This document shows positions 60,373 to 64,000 of a DNA stretch of 64,000 nucleotides, in pieces. The notes beneath the pieces are model-generated. The model saw only the letters and a list, made by a program, of their open reading frames with translations, searched no databases and had not been told where the DNA came from. The stretch comes from an uncultured Tateyamaria sp. (GTDB lineage Bacteria; Pseudomonadota; Alphaproteobacteria; Rhodobacterales; Rhodobacteraceae). Within the stretch, counting starts at the first letter, position 1, and every line of letters begins with the position of its first letter. The stretch spans positions 310,001-374,000 of the forward strand of contig NZ_CANMEU010000004.1 of assembly GCF_947497045.1 (NCBI RefSeq), in the 5' to 3' direction. The translations under genes were made by a program, and so were the position numbers.

Positions 60373-61278
60373 ATGTATACTGCCAAGGCTCACAACCCCG
60401 CGCTGGCCGCGACACTGATCTGTTTGGCCTGTGCGTTTATCGCCGCGACCACCCTGTTTGCCAAAGCCTTGGGCACCGATCAGTTTGGCCCGCCGATGCA
60501 CCCGTTTCAGATCGTGTTTGGCCGATTCCTGTTTGCGTTCATGTGCATTGGTGTTGCCGCCCTGATCCTGCGCCCTGAATTGCAGCGCCCGCATCTGGGT
60601 CTGCACCTCACCCGCACCGTTGGAGGCTGGGCGGGGCTGGTTTTGATGTTCGCCTCCGTTGCCTACATCCCCTTGGCGGATGCCACCGCCATATCCTTTC
60701 TGAACCCGGTCTTCGGGATGATGTTTGCGATTCCCTTGTTGGGCGAGAGAGTGGGCAAGTGGCGGTGGCTGGCGGCGGTCATTGCATTGATCGGTGCAGT
60801 GGTTTTGCTGCGCCCGACACCGGAGAGTTTTCAGCCTGCCGCCCTGTTGGCCTTCGCGGCGGCTGTCATCCTTGGCTTTGAGTTGAACATCATCAAACGT
60901 CTGACCCGGCGCGAAAGCCCGTTTTCCATTTTGATCGTGAACAATGCGATTGGTGTGGGTGTTGCCACGCTTGCCGTTGTCTGGGTCTGGCAATCCCCGA
61001 CCCTCGCCCAATGGGGTTTGATGGCCGCCATTGGCTGTGCGATGGCGGTGGCCCAGACCTGTTTCGTGAATGCGATGGCGCGCGCGGATGCGAGTTTTGT
61101 GGCTCCTTTCAGCTATGGAACCCTGATCTTTGCCGCGATTTATGATATCGTATTTTACGATGTGATCCCGGATGGGGTCACAATTCTGGGGGCCGGGATC
61201 ATCATTGCGGGGGCTTTGCTGCTGGCCTGGCGCGAAGGACGGCGTGCGCGCAGGCTGCCTGACAGTCGTCCCTTGTAA
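60373..61278 (+). CDS. EamA-family (DMT) transporter
   Basis: A 301-residue inner-membrane protein with ten hydrophobic segments and two EamA repeats (about 14-145 and 152-285). The first repeat includes FIAATTLFAKALG and LADATAISFLNPVFGMMFAI with the E in LGERVGKWRW; the second ends ASFVAPFSYGTLIFAAIYDI and ILGAGIIIAGALLLAW. The substrate is probably an amino acid or metabolite exported by relatives. It is divergent from the argD leader and followed by gcrA. Confidence 0.88.
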   Translation: MYTAKAHNPALAATLICLACAFIAATTLFAKALGTDQFGPPMHPFQIVFGRFLFAFMCIGVAALILRPELQRPHLGLHLTRTVGGWAGLVLMFASVAYIPLADATAISFLNPVFGMMFAIPLLGERVGKWRWLAAVIALIGAVVLLRPTPESFQPAALLAFAAAVILGFELNIIKRLTRRESPFSILIVNNAIGVGVATLAVVWVWQSPTLAQWGLMAAIGCAMAVAQTCFVNAMARADASFVAPFSYGTLIFAAIYDIVFYDVIPDGVTILGAGIIIAGALLLAWREGRRARRLPDSRPL

Positions 61279-61322
61279 CTTTGGCTTGGCCCATTAGTAT
61301 AGGGCGCTAAGACGAAATTCAG

Positions 61323-61349
61323 GGCGGCCGCGCGCGCGGGCCGCCTTTT
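61323..61349 (+). terminator. terminator-like hairpin just before gcrA
   Basis: GGCGGCC (61323-61329) pairs with GGCCGCC (61339-61345) and is followed by TTTTA. It looks like an intrinsic terminator for the EamA gene, but it ends only 18 bases before the gcrA start codon, so it may instead be an attenuator if the gcrA promoter lies upstream. Confidence 0.6.
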
Positions 61350-61367
61350 AGCTTGGAAAGCCTGCCC

Positions 61368-61934
61368 ATGTCATGGACCGACGAACGCGTTGAACTGCTG
61401 AAAAAGATGTGGGGCGAGGGCCAGTCGGCCAGCCAGATCGCCAAGGAGCTTGGCGGCGTGACCCGCAATGCGGTCATTGGCAAGGTGCATCGCCTTGGCC
61501 TGTCCAACCGTGCAGGCAGCGGGGCGGCGGCCCCCAAGACAGAGGCCAAGGCCAAGCCTGCGCCCAAGGCCAAGGTCGAGCCCAAACCTCAACCCAAGAC
61601 CGAACCCGCGATCAAGCCCGTGCCCCCGGGTACCAAGCCCAACCTGCCCGCCCGCAAGCAGATCATTCCCGCTGGTCAGCCGTTGCCCCCCCAACCGTCG
61701 GCCAATGAGATCAGCCCAGAGGCCCTCGCCAAGGTCAACGAGATCGAGAAGAAGGCCAAGAAGATCGGCCTGATGGAGTTGACCGAACGGACCTGCAAGT
61801 GGCCCGTGGGCGACCCTGCCACCGACAATTTCTGGTTTTGTGGTTTACCGGTGCAGCAGGGCAAGCCCTATTGCGAGGCCCATGTGGGTGTGGCGTTTCA
61901 GCCAATGTCATCGCGGCGGGATCGTCGCCGCTAG
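61368..61934 (+). CDS. gcrA: GcrA-family cell cycle regulator
   Basis: GcrA is a sigma-70 cofactor that activates promoters carrying methylated GANTC sites during the alphaproteobacterial cell cycle. The DNA-binding helix-turn-helix opens the 188-residue protein (MSWTDERVELLKKMWGEGQS, ASQIAKELGGVTRNAVIGKV), a long Lys/Pro/Ala linker (about 45-120) follows, and the C-terminal sigma-binding part has CKWPVGDPATDNFWFCG and KPYCEAHVGVAFQP. It starts at 61368. The linker is low-complexity and creates shadow frames on both strands. Confidence 0.94.
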   Translation: MSWTDERVELLKKMWGEGQSASQIAKELGGVTRNAVIGKVHRLGLSNRAGSGAAAPKTEAKAKPAPKAKVEPKPQPKTEPAIKPVPPGTKPNLPARKQIIPAGQPLPPQPSANEISPEALAKVNEIEKKAKKIGLMELTERTCKWPVGDPATDNFWFCGLPVQQGKPYCEAHVGVAFQPMSSRRDRRR

Positions 61935-61976
61935 CAGAACCGTCCCTTGATCTGAAGGGGGCTGCGCCACGCGATA

Positions 61977-62039
61977 TTCAGGGGGCTTTGCCCCCGACGC
62001 TGTTCGCGTCTCCCCCAAGGTATTTCTGGCGAAAGGAAG
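61977..62039 (-). repeat. structured intergenic repeat between gcrA and the copper ATPase
   Basis: Read on the minus strand: core CTTCCTTTCGCCAGAAATACC (62039-62019, given as CTTCCTTTCGCC + AGAAATACC), TTGGGGGA, hairpin GACGC-N5-GCGTC (62010-61996), hairpin GGGGGC-AAA-GCCCCC (61995-61981) and CTGAA. The order of parts is the same as at 55378-55440. It lies between the convergent gcrA and ATPase genes. Confidence 0.7.
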
Positions 62040-62042
62040 AGG

Positions 62043-64000
62043 CTAGGGGGTGCCCACTCTGCGCAGTCTGAGTGCATTCGTGACGACAAAGACGGACGAG
62101 AGTGCCATGGCCAGCGCCGCCAGTGCGGGGGAGAGTTGTGGCCCCCCGAAGGGCACAAGCACCCCTGCCGCCACCGGGATCAGCAGCATATTGTAGCCAA
62201 AGGCCCAGGCGAGGTTTTGTTTGATGTTGCGCAATGTTGCCGTGCTGATGCGCACCGCACGCAGGACGGCTCCTGGTTCGGGCGACATCAGCACCACATC
62301 CGCTGCTTCAATCGCCACGTCGCTTGCCCCATTTACCGCAAGCCCGACCTCGGCGGCGGCCAGTGCAGGCGCGTCGTTGATCCCATCGCCGACAAAGGCA
62401 ACCGCCCCGTGCGCCGCGCGCAGCTCGGCGATGGCTGCGACTTTCCCATCCGGTCGCACGCCCGCCACGATATGCCGGATCCCCAAGGCCGCGCCCACAT
62501 GCTGCGCGGTCGCCTCATTGTCGCCCGAGATCATCGCGACGGTCCGTCCCGTGGCATGCAGGTCCGCCACCACCTCGGCGCTGCCATCGCGTATTTGATC
62601 GCTGATGGCGATCACTCCGAGATGTGCCCCATTGATGGCGACGTGCACCGACGTCATCCCCTGGCGTGCCCATGCAGTTGCTTGGGCAACCCAAGCGGCT
62701 TCGGGGGTGATCTGATGGGCGCTCAGCATATCCCGATTGCCCACGATCACGTGTTCACCACCCGCCTGCGCGCTTGCGCCCTGCCCCGGCGCGGCGTTGA
62801 AATCGCTGACCTCCTGCGCCACCTCGGGTGCTGCTGCCACGATGGCGCGGCCAAGCGGGTGTTCGGAGTGGCTTTCGACCGCGGCGGCGCGTACCAGCAG
62901 GATGTCCCGATCAACGCTGCCTGCCACATCTGTCACCACGGGCGCCCCAACCGTCAGCGTCCCGGTCTTGTCGAAGGCAATCACACGCGCGTCCTGCAAA
63001 TGTTGAAGCGCAGCCCCTTTGTGGAACAAAACGCCCTGTTCGGCCGCGCGGCCTGTGCCAACCATGATCGACATGGGCGTGGCCAGCCCCATGGCGCAGG
63101 GACAGGCGATGATCAGCACCGACACCCCGGCCACGACAGCAGGGCCAAGGCCCACCACCCCCCACCAGATCGCAAAAGTGACCGCCGCGATCAGCAGCAC
63201 AACCGGCACGAACCACGCGGTGATCCGATTGACCAGCGCCTCGACCGGCAGCCGCGCGGCCTGGGCCGCTTGCGTAAGCGCAGTGATCCGCGCGAGCACC
63301 GTATCGCGCCCCACGCGGGTTGCGCGATATGTGAGGGTGCCGGTTGTCGTCAGTGTTCCGGCACTCAGCTCGTCGCCTTCGCGCTTCAGAACGGGGATCG
63401 GCTCGCCCGTCAGCATCGCCTCGTCCACATAGGTGGTTCCGGACACCACCACGCCGTCCACTGCGATCCGCCCCCCCGGGCGCACCCGCACCACCTCCCC
63501 AACCTGCACATCATCAAACGGAACATGGGCAAAGCTGCCATGGCGTTCGACTTCGGCTGTGTCGGGGCGCAACTCCAGCAACCGCCGCACCGCATCGCCC
63601 GTGCGCCCCTTGGCCCGCGCCTCAAGCCAGCGGCCCAGCAGGATCAGAGTGACAATGACCGCCGCCGCCTCGAAATAGACACCCGAGGGGGGCAACAGCA
63701 CGGGCAGCAACACCGCAAGTGCCGAAAACCCAAAGGCCGCCCCCGCCCCCAAGGCCACAAGCGCGTCCATATCGGGCCGTGCGCGCAGCAAGCCGGGGAT
63801 GCCACGCCGAAAGAACCCGGCCCCCGGCCCCATCAGCACAAGGGTGGTCAAAGACAGTTGGATCAGATGGCTGGTGTCGAGACCGATGGTGCGCATGATC
63901 CAGTGATGCATGGCCGGGATGGCATGACTACCCATCTCGAGCACAAACACCGGAAGAGTCAGCACAGCCGCCACGACAAAGCGTTGCAAGAGCGGTCGGG
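62043..64000 (-). CDS. copA: copper-translocating P-type ATPase, C-terminal part (truncated by window edge)
   Basis: P1B-type heavy-metal ATPase, open to the window end, so the N-terminal metal-binding domains lie outside. The 652 codons present include the actuator motif MLTGEPIPV, membrane CPC in IIACPCAMGLATPMS, phosphorylation DKTGTLTVGAP, the P1B SEHPLGRAIV, nucleotide site and GDGINDAPALAAAEVG. The last helices carry FGYNMLLIP and MALSSVFVVTNALRL (Asn, Tyr, Met, Ser-Ser), the P1B-1 pattern for Cu(I) export. It probably detoxifies copper or supplies cuproenzymes. Confidence 0.95.
   Translation of the reverse strand, partial: RPLLQRFVVAAVLTLPVFVLEMGSHAIPAMHHWIMRTIGLDTSHLIQLSLTTLVLMGPGAGFFRRGIPGLLRARPDMDALVALGAGAAFGFSALAVLLPVLLPPSGVYFEAAAVIVTLILLGRWLEARAKGRTGDAVRRLLELRPDTAEVERHGSFAHVPFDDVQVGEVVRVRPGGRIAVDGVVVSGTTYVDEAMLTGEPIPVLKREGDELSAGTLTTTGTLTYRATRVGRDTVLARITALTQAAQAARLPVEALVNRITAWFVPVVLLIAAVTFAIWWGVVGLGPAVVAGVSVLIIACPCAMGLATPMSIMVGTGRAAEQGVLFHKGAALQHLQDARVIAFDKTGTLTVGAPVVTDVAGSVDRDILLVRAAAVESHSEHPLGRAIVAAAPEVAQEVSDFNAAPGQGASAQAGGEHVIVGNRDMLSAHQITPEAAWVAQATAWARQGMTSVHVAINGAHLGVIAISDQIRDGSAEVVADLHATGRTVAMISGDNEATAQHVGAALGIRHIVAGVRPDGKVAAIAELRAAHGAVAFVGDGINDAPALAAAEVGLAVNGASDVAIEAADVVLMSPEPGAVLRAVRISTATLRNIKQNLAWAFGYNMLLIPVAAGVLVPFGGPQLSPALAALAMALSSVFVVTNALRLRRVGTP

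Noticed and set aside
60141-60578. 145-codon plus-strand frame before the EamA transporter
   Set aside because: It overlaps the EamA start in another frame and the argD leader antisense, and lacks domain or ribosome-site support.
61435-61680. Lys/Pro repeat-like region suggesting a tandem repeat or collagen-like gene
   Set aside because: It is the normal low-complexity linker of GcrA.

Overview
The window is a GC-rich chromosomal segment that reads as a marine alphaproteobacterium of the Rhodobacteraceae (Roseobacter group). The signs are a GcrA cell-cycle regulator, an Irr-type Fur regulator beside fabA-fabB-fabI, a SAM/SAH-type riboswitch in front of metK (a class known almost only from Rhodobacterales), and the order phoH-ybeY-corC-lnt-metK. 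I see no rRNA, tRNA, CRISPR array, insertion sequence or prophage. Genes are tightly packed, often with 4-base stop/start overlaps.

Layout. 1-7.1 kb (minus): miaB, two small envelope genes that share one short cysteine-containing module, phoH, ybeY, corC, lnt, then a riboswitch and the truncated metK. 7.2-13.7 kb: a glycosyltransferase-like gene, a DUF1428 gene, irr with a PhyH oxygenase, a second 2-oxoglutarate oxygenase, the fabA-fabB-fabI operon and a small membrane protein. 13.8-24.7 kb: FKBP isomerase, then a coupled plus-strand run (haloacid dehalogenase, hydrolase, Thr/Ser dehydratase, nuclease-like protein, pcaD, pcaB, MFS exporter), an alcohol dehydrogenase with an enolase-superfamily protein, and a cyclase-FHA protein.

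24.9-43.9 kb is the most unusual region: a nearly gap-free minus-strand run of about 18 kb, plus one divergent gene. It holds a complete sugar/polyol-type ABC importer, a LacI-family regulator, three dehydrogenases (GMC, HisD-like, SDR), a bicupin, an RraA-like aldolase, a zinc-site MetE-like protein, a methyltransferase, a flavin-type oxidoreductase and five SnoaL/NTF2-fold proteins. Four of those five share a C-terminal signature. A perfect 22-bp palindrome sits between the divergent ends and is the likely LacI operator. The substrate cannot be read from the sequence; this looks like an uncharacterised catabolic pathway.

43.9-64 kb: a fused 2-oxoacid dehydrogenase E1, gcdH with a divergent LysR regulator, a cupredoxin-like protein, a flavodoxin, a PCu(A)C copper chaperone pair, rpmB, meaB, hrpB, gnd, a ketopantoate reductase-like gene, argF and argD, an EamA transporter, gcrA and the 3' part of a copper P-type ATPase. 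Upstream of argD is a 14-codon reading frame with a strong ribosome site and five Arg codons, a probable arginine leader peptide. Structured intergenic repeats recur at several gene ends.
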